Positions 55,438 through 63,464 of a DNA stretch of 64,000 nucleotides are shown here, piece by piece; the first letter of the stretch is position 1, and every line of letters begins with the position of its first letter. Position numbers and translations under genes: made by a program. This DNA comes from Neoakkermansia glycaniphila (GTDB taxonomy: Bacteria; Verrucomicrobiota; Verrucomicrobiia; Verrucomicrobiales; Akkermansiaceae): positions 18,974 to 82,973 of the forward strand of contig NZ_LIGX01000014.1 of assembly GCF_001683795.1 (NCBI RefSeq), given 5' to 3'. The notes under the pieces were generated by a model. The model worked only from the letters and a program-made list of their open reading frames with translations, was not told where the DNA came from and made no database searches.

Positions 55438-56361
55438 TCAGGAAGCGGCGCGCAGCCGCGGATTCATCAAAAGTTGCACGAAATCGACCGCAATATTCAC
55501 CCCCACAATCAGCACCCCGTAGCACAGCACCAGCCCCTGAATCAGGAAATAATCGCGCCCCGTCGTCGCATTCACGAAATGCAGCCCCATACCCGGCACC
55601 TGAAAACACGTCTCTACCACAAACGAACCCGTAATCAACGCCGCAAACGCAGGCCCCAAATACGAAACCGCAGGCAGCAAACCGCCCCGCAACGCATGGC
55701 ACACCAGCAGCCGCACAGGCCCCGCACCCTTCGCCCTCGCCGTACGCACGAAATCCTGGGAAAGCACCTCCAGCATCCCCCCGCGCGTCAACCGCGCCAA
55801 ATATGCAGCATTGATCAGCCCCAAAGTCAACGCCGGAAGAACCACGCATCCCCAATCATCCCACCCCGCCACACTCAGCCCCGGCACATGCATCCCCAAC
55901 CACACACCCACCAGCGGAGCAATCACGAACGCCGGAATACAAATACCCAGCATCGCCAGAAACATCATCGCCGCATCCGGCCACCTATTCTTGCGGAAAG
56001 CCGCCACCATCCCCGCCGGAATACCCACAACCACCGCAACCGCCATCCCTACCACACCCAGCAGCAGCGACACCGGAAACGCCTGCGCAATCAAATCCGA
56101 CACCTGCACCCCCTCCTTCACCAGCGAAGGGCCGAAATCCCCACGGAACAAAACACCCTCCCAATAATGCAAATACTGCACCCACGACGGCTGATCCAGC
56201 CCGTACGCACTCTGCAACTGCGCCAGCACATGCTCCGGCAGCTTCTTCTCGCCGAGGAAAGGATGCCCCGGCAACAGGCGGATCAGGAAAAACGTAATCG
56301 TCTCCAGCACGAAAATCACCACCACGCCCTGCCCCAGCCTCTTCAGCAGCATCTTAATCAT
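55438..56361 (-). CDS. Peptide ABC transporter permease OppB/DppB-like
   Basis: A 307-residue permease of six membrane helices, starting LLKRLGQGVVVIFVLET, with RLLPGHPF, the EAA-type loop in LSQDFVRTARAKGAGP, and a C-terminal GRDYFLIQGLVLCYG. The start at 56361 has GGAGGG eight bases upstream and overlaps the oppA stop; ATG at 56352 also fits. It lies between oppA and oppC with almost no spacing. Confidence 0.92.
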   Translation of the reverse strand: MIKMLLKRLGQGVVVIFVLETITFFLIRLLPGHPFLGEKKLPEHVLAQLQSAYGLDQPSWVQYLHYWEGVLFRGDFGPSLVKEGVQVSDLIAQAFPVSLLLGVVGMAVAVVVGIPAGMVAAFRKNRWPDAAMMFLAMLGICIPAFVIAPLVGVWLGMHVPGLSVAGWDDWGCVVLPALTLGLINAAYLARLTRGGMLEVLSQDFVRTARAKGAGPVRLLVCHALRGGLLPAVSYLGPAFAALITGSFVVETCFQVPGMGLHFVNATTGRDYFLIQGLVLCYGVLIVGVNIAVDFVQLLMNPRLRAAS

Positions 56362-58036
56362 CCCTCTTGCCCTCCTTCTCCACATACACCGCATCATACG
56401 GATGCGCATCCAGCAGCAGCCCGTGCCACCCCTTCACCTCCGGCCTCTTCAAATACGTACGGTACGCCCAGTACAAAGGCACTACCGGAGCCTCCTTCAG
56501 CATCGTCTCCTCCGCCTCGCGCAAAGCCGCCAGCCGCTCCTCCACCTTCCCGGAAGAATGGGCCCGGCGCACCGCCGCATCGAACCTCCCGTTTGACCAC
56601 CCCGTCGCATTATTCCCGCTGCCTCCGCTCCACATCTCCACAAAAGTCGCCGGATCCAGATAATCCCCCGACCATGACGACGACGAAATATCGTACTGCA
56701 ACTTCTGCTGCGCATCCTTATACGCCGTCCACTCGCACGAACGGATCTCCACATGAATTCCGAGATTCTCCAGCCACATCGCCTGAATCGCCTCCGCCAT
56801 CACCTTCTGCACCTCACGCGAAGTCGTCATAATCTCCAGCGTCGGGAAACCCTTCCCGCCCGGAAACCCGGCCTCGGCCAGCAAACGGCGCGCCGTCTGC
56901 ACCCGCTCCGCCTGCGTCGCCCCCGCATCCTTGAACATATCCGGAGTCTCATACCCCGCCCCCGGAGGCGTAAACCCCGTCGCCGGAGTCCCCGCATCGC
57001 GCACCACCTTATCCACCAAGGCATCCCGATCCACCCCGAGAGCCAGCGCCATCCGCACCCGCACATCGTCCAGCGGCTTGCGCGTCGTATTCAACCGATA
57101 AAAAAACGAACAATAATACGCATCCCGGCAAAACGCATCGGGAGCCTTCCCCTTCGCATACGCCAGCATCTCCGGCGGCACATTATTCGTCACATGCAAC
57201 TTCCCGTCGAAAAACATCCGCGTCTCCGTAAACGCATTCACCACCGGAAGAAAACGCACCGCATTCAGCGCCACCGCTCCGGCTCTCCAATACTGCGGAT
57301 TCCGGCGCACCTCCACAAAATCATTGAACCGATACTCCGCCAACACAAACGCACCGTTCCCCACCCACTTCCCGGGCTTCGTCCACTCGCTGCTCCGGTC
57401 AAGCATACCCCCGTTCGCCTCCACCGCATGCGCAGGCACCGGGAACCACGTATAATGCAGCAGAAGCAGCGGCAAATGCGGCGTCGGCTCGCGCAGCGTC
57501 AGCCTCAGCGTCCGCTCACCCACAGCCTCCACACCCACCCCGGCCTTCTCCCACAAATCGCCCTCGCCGCCCAACTCCTTCCTCAGCCAATCCTTATTAT
57601 ACGCCTCCGCATTCTTCAGCGGAAACAGCATATCAGCATACTTCCCTCCAAAAAGGGGATGCAGCAAACGATGATAGGCATACACGAAATCATGCGCCGT
57701 CACAGGCCTCCCATCACTCCATCGGGCATCCTCCCGCAAACGGAACGTCCACACATCCTTCGCCTCATTCGCCTCCCACGACTCCGCCACGCCGGGATGC
57801 ACCTTGTCATCCTCCATCGCATCGCCGCGCACCAGCCCCTCCAGCAGCGTACCGATAATATGCCAGTCCGCCACCGCCGTCGCCTTATGCGGATCGAAAC
57901 TCTGAGGCTCGAACCCGTTCCCCACCAGCAACACCCCCTCCTCATCCGCCTTCTCCACCGAAGAACGCGTATCGCACCCTGCCAACAGCAGAGCCACGGC
58001 ACACAACAACGGCAACAAACACTTCACGCGGCGCAT
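56354..58036 (-). CDS. Peptide-binding lipoprotein OppA/DppA-like
   Basis: A family 5 extracellular solute-binding protein of 560 residues. The lipobox is LLLAGC with C21, so it is lipid-anchored. Family signs include GFEPQSFDPHKATAVADWHI, LLEGLVRGD, AARWSDGRPVTAHDF-type region and NTTRKPLDDVRVRMALALGV. It starts the importer; the ATG at 58036 fits better than the GTG at 58051. Peptides bind in the large cleft; E. coli relatives also take up cell-wall peptides. ATPases are absent from the window. Confidence 0.92.
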   Translation of the reverse strand: MRRVKCLLPLLCAVALLLAGCDTRSSVEKADEEGVLLVGNGFEPQSFDPHKATAVADWHIIGTLLEGLVRGDAMEDDKVHPGVAESWEANEAKDVWTFRLREDARWSDGRPVTAHDFVYAYHRLLHPLFGGKYADMLFPLKNAEAYNKDWLRKELGGEGDLWEKAGVGVEAVGERTLRLTLREPTPHLPLLLLHYTWFPVPAHAVEANGGMLDRSSEWTKPGKWVGNGAFVLAEYRFNDFVEVRRNPQYWRAGAVALNAVRFLPVVNAFTETRMFFDGKLHVTNNVPPEMLAYAKGKAPDAFCRDAYYCSFFYRLNTTRKPLDDVRVRMALALGVDRDALVDKVVRDAGTPATGFTPPGAGYETPDMFKDAGATQAERVQTARRLLAEAGFPGGKGFPTLEIMTTSREVQKVMAEAIQAMWLENLGIHVEIRSCEWTAYKDAQQKLQYDISSSSWSGDYLDPATFVEMWSGGSGNNATGWSNGRFDAAVRRAHSSGKVEERLAALREAEETMLKEAPVVPLYWAYRTYLKRPEVKGWHGLLLDAHPYDAVYVEKEGKRDD

Positions 58037-58200
58037 TCTAGCAGAAAACACCGCCCCCTGTCAGCCAGAAATGCGTCACACCGCCAGAAAACGGAACATG
58101 ACCATCCTCCTCCGTATCCTCACCATGCTCTGCATGAAACACACCCCGGCCAAACATTTTCACAACATCGCGTGATTCATCACATCCATCGGAGCCCCGT

Positions 58201-59178
58201 TCACACATGCGGTTCGCATGACGAATCCCGGACATCCTGTTTTTTCTCCCCATCTTTTCGTATTCTGAAAGCGATATTGGTCACGTAAGATTCTCCTGCA
58301 TAATTCGACACGGTACGAACGGCAACACCTTTATCAGGAGCCGTGAAAACAAGCAAATATTGATCCTTGTACTCGTCATCGCGACCCAAAGAGTCCTCGG
58401 ACATCACCAGCGCGGCAGCATGAGGCGAAATCTGACGATAAACAAGTTCCAGCATGAATGTACTGCTTCTTCTGTACGGACATTGGACAACAGCGACGGA
58501 TTCCCCCAAATGAATATCGGAACACTCTCTCTTCATCTGTTTCCTCCACCACCAGTACCCCGATCGATCCTTGCCTTGGGACGAATAAAACAGCGAATCC
58601 CATCCGATTGCCCCCGAATCGTCAAACTCAATTGTCACATTCTTCAACTCTTTCGGAGCCAAAGGAACGACCTCTTCTTGTACATTGCTTTCGCAACCTG
58701 TCGATACCTTCACGCCAGCCACAAGCTTCGCATTCCATATAAAATTCTCACGGTGACTCACCAAACGCGGCGTAAAATGATAAAGAACACCCTTACCCTT
58801 CTCCGTCCAGACAATTTGCATGACATCCTTGTATCCATCACCAAGAATCTGTTCCTCCACCTCTTCCACATTGGGCATAACCCGGGTCACTGGATTCACC
58901 GCTTCACGGAAGGCTACAATCGTCACATTCCCACCCACCTCCTTGACAAACAAGCCGGGATCGTCCCGGCGCAACACAACCGTCGAAGGCACCTCACCTT
59001 CCCTCGCCGAACTCCACGTATGGTCGTCCTGCGACACCACCGCATCCTTGAAATCCAGAGTGAGAGCCCCACCGCTCCAGCCTGGCGGAGACACGTCCGC
59101 AATAGAATGCTCTTCATTACTCCCACAGGCAGTAACCAGCAGAAACGGCACATAATACAATATTTTCATATTCGTCAT
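58201..59178 (-). CDS. Lipoprotein of unknown function
   Basis: An N-terminal lipobox (PFLLVTACGSNEE) marks a lipid-anchored protein of about 325 residues. I do not recognise the rest: it is beta-rich with paired cysteines, an unusual WWWRKQ tract, and an acidic N-terminal linker. It overlaps or nearly touches the GYF/Sel1 gene upstream, so the two are probably expressed together. The ATG at 59178 is chosen; the ATG at 59169 (MKILYYVPFLL) is equally likely. Confidence 0.7.
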   Translation of the reverse strand: MTNMKILYYVPFLLVTACGSNEEHSIADVSPPGWSGGALTLDFKDAVVSQDDHTWSSAREGEVPSTVVLRRDDPGLFVKEVGGNVTIVAFREAVNPVTRVMPNVEEVEEQILGDGYKDVMQIVWTEKGKGVLYHFTPRLVSHRENFIWNAKLVAGVKVSTGCESNVQEEVVPLAPKELKNVTIEFDDSGAIGWDSLFYSSQGKDRSGYWWWRKQMKRECSDIHLGESVAVVQCPYRRSSTFMLELVYRQISPHAAALVMSEDSLGRDDEYKDQYLLVFTAPDKGVAVRTVSNYAGESYVTNIAFRIRKDGEKKQDVRDSSCEPHV

Positions 59179-59189
59179 CAGGCTGATAA

Positions 59190-60116
59190 TCAATCCCGAT
59201 CTTCTTTTAAATCATTAGAAATCTCTCGCAATTTATCTAACGATTTTTGCATTTCCGCGTCACTTACCTTCCGATCCCTTGCACGCTGCACATCATCAAG
59301 AACCTTTCCTGCATCTTTCTGCCCCCCCTCCTGCGCTTTCCTAGCCCATTGTTCAGCCAAATCCAAATTTTCGGATACACCGGACATACCTATAACATAG
59401 CATTCGGCCAAATTAAGCATGGCTTCTGAATTCCCTGCGTCTGCGGCTTTCGTCGCCCATTTGATAAATTCCTCGTTATTCTCATCAGCACCCCAACCGA
59501 TACGGTAATCAACAGCGACATCATACATGGCCTCACTATCCCCCAATTGGGCAGCACGCAAAACATACTCATGGGCTTTTTCCCAATCAAGTTTGACGCC
59601 AAACCCCTTCTGATGAAACCACGCCATACATTTCAAACCCCGAACATAATTTTGCTCGGCGGCTTTCTTATACCACATGACAGATTTCGGATATGATTGA
59701 TCCACATCTTCGCCATCCTTATATAACGCACCCAAGTCACACTGAGCCTCTGGATCGCCTTTCATCGCCTTCTTGTACAACTCCCTCGCCTTTTCCGATT
59801 TCAATTCGACAGGAATCCCGTTTTTAGCTATTCCGGCCTTTCCCGACGCCGTACCAGCAGGATGCAGGGCATAACCGATACCGCAGCCAATCAGCAAAGC
59901 AACTATCCCCGTCACGACAACTTTTCTGTCCATCCACTCCTTCCATTTCTTTTCAGGTGGAAAGACTGATGCAAGCGTTCGCCACTCCTCCGCCCCCTCT
60001 TCGCAAACCATATCCTCGGCGGCAATCGCGCCATCGCTCAACAACTTCTTCAAAGCGTCCGTCGAAAAAGGCCCCTGTGCATCCTCGCCCTGTTTGGCAT
60101 AGTAGTAGTTTTTCAT
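59190..60116 (-). CDS. GYF_2-domain membrane protein with Sel1-like repeats
   Basis: The N-terminal 55 residues match the DUF4339/GYF_2 domain (YYAKQGEDAQGPFSTDAL; EWRTLASVF). A membrane helix follows (VVVTGIVALLIGCGIGYAL), then Sel1-type repeats with AQCDLGALYKDGEDV, KSVMWYKKAAEQN and later AMYDVAVDYRIG and AMLNLAECYV. Sel1 repeats usually mediate protein contacts. The pair with the following lipoprotein suggests a joint envelope function, but neither gives a biochemical role. The start sits close to the purE promoter region. Confidence 0.8.
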   Translation of the reverse strand: MKNYYYAKQGEDAQGPFSTDALKKLLSDGAIAAEDMVCEEGAEEWRTLASVFPPEKKWKEWMDRKVVVTGIVALLIGCGIGYALHPAGTASGKAGIAKNGIPVELKSEKARELYKKAMKGDPEAQCDLGALYKDGEDVDQSYPKSVMWYKKAAEQNYVRGLKCMAWFHQKGFGVKLDWEKAHEYVLRAAQLGDSEAMYDVAVDYRIGWGADENNEEFIKWATKAADAGNSEAMLNLAECYVIGMSGVSENLDLAEQWARKAQEGGQKDAGKVLDDVQRARDRKVSDAEMQKSLDKLREISNDLKEDRD

Positions 60117-60265
60117 CTATGGCAAAAATACCCATATTCTACCAAACCGTCAAGCATTGATTGATAGAAACCTGATGAATACACAAATTATTTCCCCTTT
60201 CAGCCCCTCGTCTGAACGAAGATCATCCGAAACCCCGCGTTTTCATCCATACCCCTTATTTCGCC

Positions 60266-60294
60266 TTGATGATACTCCCCCTCTGTGGCAGAAT
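60266..60294 (+). promoter_or_regulatory. Putative sigma70 promoter for the purE-pyr operon
   Basis: TTGATG (60266-60271), a 17-base spacer and CAGAAT (60289-60294), nine bases before the purE ATG, predicting a very short leader. Confidence 0.4.
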
Positions 60295-60303
60295 ACACGC
60301 CGC

Positions 60304-60714
60304 ATGAAAGTGATCACCATCTACGGCAGCCAGAGCGACCTTCCCTTCATGGAACCCGCACGCGAATACTTCGCCGCGAACAACGTTGAACATGAAGAAG
60401 TCGTCTACTCGGCTCACCGCAACCTTCCGGAACTCGTCAAATACCTCGAAGACCTCGAAGCCAGCGATGAAAAAGCCGTCATCCTCGCCGTTGCAGGCCT
60501 CTCCGCAGCCCTCCCCGGCGTCGTCGTCATGAGCTGCTCCCTGCCCGTCATCGGCGTCCCGGTACCCGGCGGCCCCCTGAACGGCATCGATGCCCTGCTC
60601 GCCATCACGCAAGTACCCGGCGGAGTACCCTGCACCAGCGTCGGCCTTCACAAGAAGACCCCCGTCAATGCAGCCATGGCAGCCCACCGCATCCTCAAGC
60701 TGGCCGAAAAGTAA
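60304..60714 (+). CDS. purE: PurE-family N5-CAIR mutase / AIR carboxylase
   Basis: A 136-residue protein with the PurE start YGSQSDLPFM, the catalytic SAHR, and the C-terminal LAITQVPGGVP. PurE makes carboxyaminoimidazole ribonucleotide in purine synthesis. The class I loop (usually GAGGAAHLPG) reads AVAGLSAALPG, lacking its His, so class I versus class II is uncertain. No purK is adjacent, which would be expected for the class I route. At 136 residues it is shorter than the usual 160-170. It heads a run with pyrR and pyrB, mixing purine and pyrimidine genes. Confidence 0.85.
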   Translation: MKVITIYGSQSDLPFMEPAREYFAANNVEHEEVVYSAHRNLPELVKYLEDLEASDEKAVILAVAGLSAALPGVVVMSCSLPVIGVPVPGGPLNGIDALLAITQVPGGVPCTSVGLHKKTPVNAAMAAHRILKLAEK

Positions 60715-60736
60715 CACCTTCACCTTCCCGCACCTC

Positions 60737-61261
60737 ATGAATACGGATGCTCCCATCATTCTCGACCAGGCGGGAATCGACCAGTCACTCGACGCAATGG
60801 CCCGTGCCATTGCGTCGAGCCGCGCAGGCGAACCCCTCGCCCTCGTCGGCCTCCTCAGCAAGGGCGACATCATCGCCTACCGCCTTGCCGACCGCCTTCG
60901 CACCCTCGGCCTCGAAGTCCTCTGCGGAGACATCGACATTTCCCTCTACCGCGACGACATCTACACACTTGAGGCACGCCCCTCCCTCCGCTCCTCGAAC
61001 CTCCCCTTCTCCACGGATGGCATGCGCCTCGTCCTCGTCGACGACGTCCTCTACACAGGCCGCACCGTCCGCGCCGCCCTCAACGCCATCTTCGACTACG
61101 GCCGCCCCGCGCGCGTCGAACTCGCCTGCCTCATCGACCGCGGAGGTCGCGAAGTACCCATCCAGCCCGACTACGTCGGCCACACCCTTTCCGAACCGGA
61201 ACAGAAAATCAAGGTTCACCTCTGCGAATCCGAAGGATTCGACGCCGTCACCATCGGATAA
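60737..61261 (+). CDS. pyrR: PyrR bifunctional pyr regulator / uracil phosphoribosyltransferase
   Basis: A 174-residue PRTase with the PRPP loop LVLVDDVLYTGRTVRAAL and LACLIDRGGREVPI, matching PyrR. PyrR binds pyr mRNA attenuators and also makes UMP from uracil. No attenuator stem-loop with the expected PyrR-binding consensus is seen upstream of pyrR or pyrB; the intergenic gaps are only 22 and 15 bases. Regulation might act at another site. The ATG at 60737 follows purE closely. Confidence 0.9.
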   Translation: MNTDAPIILDQAGIDQSLDAMARAIASSRAGEPLALVGLLSKGDIIAYRLADRLRTLGLEVLCGDIDISLYRDDIYTLEARPSLRSSNLPFSTDGMRLVLVDDVLYTGRTVRAALNAIFDYGRPARVELACLIDRGGREVPIQPDYVGHTLSEPEQKIKVHLCESEGFDAVTIG

Positions 61262-61276
61262 CACACACACCACGCC

Positions 61277-62212
61277 ATGAAGCCACGCAAGGATCTTCTC
61301 ACCATCGGCTCCCTGAGCGACGAGGACATACGCACCATCCTCGACTCCGCCACAGCCATGAAGGAACTCTTCACCAAAAGCGTCAAAAAGGTACCGGCCC
61401 TCAAGGGAAAATCCGTTTTGACGCTTTTTTATGAGCCCAGCACCCGCACCCACTCCTCCTTCGAAGTGGCAGCCAACCGCCTCTCGGCGGACGTCACCAG
61501 CTTCACCGTCTCCACCTCCTCCGTCGTCAAGGGAGAAAGCGTCCACGACACCATCGACACCCTCCAGGCCATGAAGATGGACTACATCATCGTGCGCCAC
61601 AAAAACAGCGGCATCCCTGCCGTCATCGCCCGCCACACCAAAGCCTCCGTCATCAACGCCGGAGACGGCGCGCACGCCCACCCCTCCCAGGCCTTCCTCG
61701 ACGCCTTCACCATCCGTGAAAAATACGGCGACATCTCCGGCAAACGCATCGTCATCATCGGAGACATCCTCCACTCCCGCGTCGCCCGCTCCACCTCACT
61801 CATCCTCAAACGGCTCGGAGCCGAAGTCGCCTACCTCGGCCCCGGCTCCCTCGTCCCGCAGGAACGCCACACCGGCATCCCCCGCTTCACGAACTTCGAT
61901 GACGCCTTCGCGTGGAAACCCGACGTCATCTACCTCCTGCGCGTCCAGAACGAACGCATGGACTCACCCTTCTTCCCCAACGCCAAAGAATACCACCGCA
62001 TCTACGGAGTCACCGAAGAACGCCTCAAACGCATCGACGACCTCGACCTCTCCATCATGCACCCCGGCCCCGTCAACCGGGGCGTCGAAATCTGCGACCT
62101 CGCCATGGACTACCGCAACTGCCTCATCAACCAGCAGGTCGAAAACGGCATCGCCGCCCGCATGTCCATCCTCTACCATCTGACACCTCAGACCCAAAGC
62201 CATGAAGCCTGA
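61277..62212 (+). CDS. pyrB: Aspartate carbamoyltransferase catalytic subunit
   Basis: PyrB forms carbamoyl-aspartate from carbamoyl phosphate and aspartate. Motifs are FYEPSTRTHSSFE (the carbamoyl-phosphate loop, with H where R is usual in the second position), VINAGDGAHAHPSQAFLD, and IMHPGPVNRGVEI (aspartate site). The 311-residue length fits. No pyrI regulatory subunit is present. The pyrC start lies 11 bases inside its 3' end, typical of a PyrB-PyrC pairing. Confidence 0.95.
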   Translation: MKPRKDLLTIGSLSDEDIRTILDSATAMKELFTKSVKKVPALKGKSVLTLFYEPSTRTHSSFEVAANRLSADVTSFTVSTSSVVKGESVHDTIDTLQAMKMDYIIVRHKNSGIPAVIARHTKASVINAGDGAHAHPSQAFLDAFTIREKYGDISGKRIVIIGDILHSRVARSTSLILKRLGAEVAYLGPGSLVPQERHTGIPRFTNFDDAFAWKPDVIYLLRVQNERMDSPFFPNAKEYHRIYGVTEERLKRIDDLDLSIMHPGPVNRGVEICDLAMDYRNCLINQQVENGIAARMSILYHLTPQTQSHEA

Positions 62213-63464
62213 AATCATCCTCTTCATCTCGCAGGCCACCGACATCGCCTCAGGCCGGGAAATCGACCTCTGCATCGCGGACGGCACCGTCATCGCCTGC
62301 GGCAGCGCAGGCACCCTCACCGCCCCGGAAGGAGCCAGAACCATCGATGCCACGGGTCTGTACATCCTCCCCGGCCTCTTCGACCTGCACACCCACATCT
62401 CCATCACCGGCAAGGAAACCGGGTACTGCGTCGCCGCAGCTGCGGCAGCAGCCCGCCAGGGCGGCATCACCGGCTTCCAGTGCATGCCCAACACCTCCGC
62501 CGTCCTCGACAACGGAGCGCAAATCACCAGCCTCATGGACATCGCCGCAGCACAACCCGGCATCTCCATCGTCCCCGCCGGGTGCATCTCGCAAAACTGC
62601 GAAGGCGAACAGCAGGCCCCCTACGACACCCTGCGCTGCAAAGGAGTCAAATTCATCACCGATGCCGACCACATCCCGCACAACCTCCTCATGCTCTACC
62701 GAGCCATGAAATACGCCTGCGAACTCGGCCTCACCTTCGCCCTCCGCGGCGACCTCCCGCAGCTCACGGAAAAAACCTACGCCCATCCCAGCGTCACCTC
62801 CTACCGCCTCGGCCTCCACGGCACACCCTCCTGCGCCGAAGAAATCGGCATCGAAACCATCATCCGCCTCGCCGGAGATGCCGGAGCCGCCATCCACGTC
62901 CAAACCGTCAGCACCGCCGGAGGCACGGAAATCATCCGCCGAGCCAAAAACGAAGGCCAGCGCATCACCGCCGAAGCTGCCCTCCACCACCTCATCTACA
63001 CGCACGAGAACATCGGCGACTACGACACCAACTTCAAAACCCTCCCCCCCCTCCGCGACCGCTCGGACTGCGAAGCCCTCATCGCCGCCATCAACGACGG
63101 CACCATCGACTGCATCGTCAGCGACCACACCCCCCGCATCCCCTTCGCCAAAAAACAGGACTTCTGCTCCGCGCCGCACGGCATGATCGCCCTCGACACC
63201 TACCTCCCGGCCCTCTACACCAGCCTCGTCCGCCCCGGCCACATCGGCTGGCAAAAACTCCTGCAGGCCTGCGCCGTCCGCCCCCGCCAGCTCCTCGGCC
63301 TCGACGTACCGGAACTCCGCGAAGGCTCCGCCGCCGACTTCATCCTCTTCGATCCCGAAGGCACCACCGAAGTCACCCCGGCCATGCTGCAGGCTCGCAC
63401 CGAAAACACCCCCCTCCTCGGCACAACCCTTCACGGGCGCGTCATCAACATCACTGAAGCATGA
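62202..63464 (+). CDS. Dihydroorotase-like PyrC, divergent and possibly inactive
   Basis: A 420-residue amidohydrolase in the position of pyrC. DLHTHIS (61-67) keeps HxH, but the usual substrate Arg that follows is replaced by Ser. The carboxylate-proximal metal ligand region, normally HCED, reads ALRGD; the usual CHVST reads IHVQTVSTAG; and DHAPH reads SDHTPRIP, keeping D308 but losing the last His. These changes resemble the PyrC-prime proteins that serve PyrB structurally. The lysine is not obvious. It overlaps pyrB by 11 bases. Activity is doubtful. Confidence 0.82.
   Translation: MKPEIILFISQATDIASGREIDLCIADGTVIACGSAGTLTAPEGARTIDATGLYILPGLFDLHTHISITGKETGYCVAAAAAAARQGGITGFQCMPNTSAVLDNGAQITSLMDIAAAQPGISIVPAGCISQNCEGEQQAPYDTLRCKGVKFITDADHIPHNLLMLYRAMKYACELGLTFALRGDLPQLTEKTYAHPSVTSYRLGLHGTPSCAEEIGIETIIRLAGDAGAAIHVQTVSTAGGTEIIRRAKNEGQRITAEAALHHLIYTHENIGDYDTNFKTLPPLRDRSDCEALIAAINDGTIDCIVSDHTPRIPFAKKQDFCSAPHGMIALDTYLPALYTSLVRPGHIGWQKLLQACAVRPRQLLGLDVPELREGSAADFILFDPEGTTEVTPAMLQARTENTPLLGTTLHGRVINITEA

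Noticed and set aside
60117..60303. PyrR attenuator upstream of purE
   Set aside because: No convincing anti-terminator/terminator pair or PyrR-binding loop consensus could be drawn in this region.
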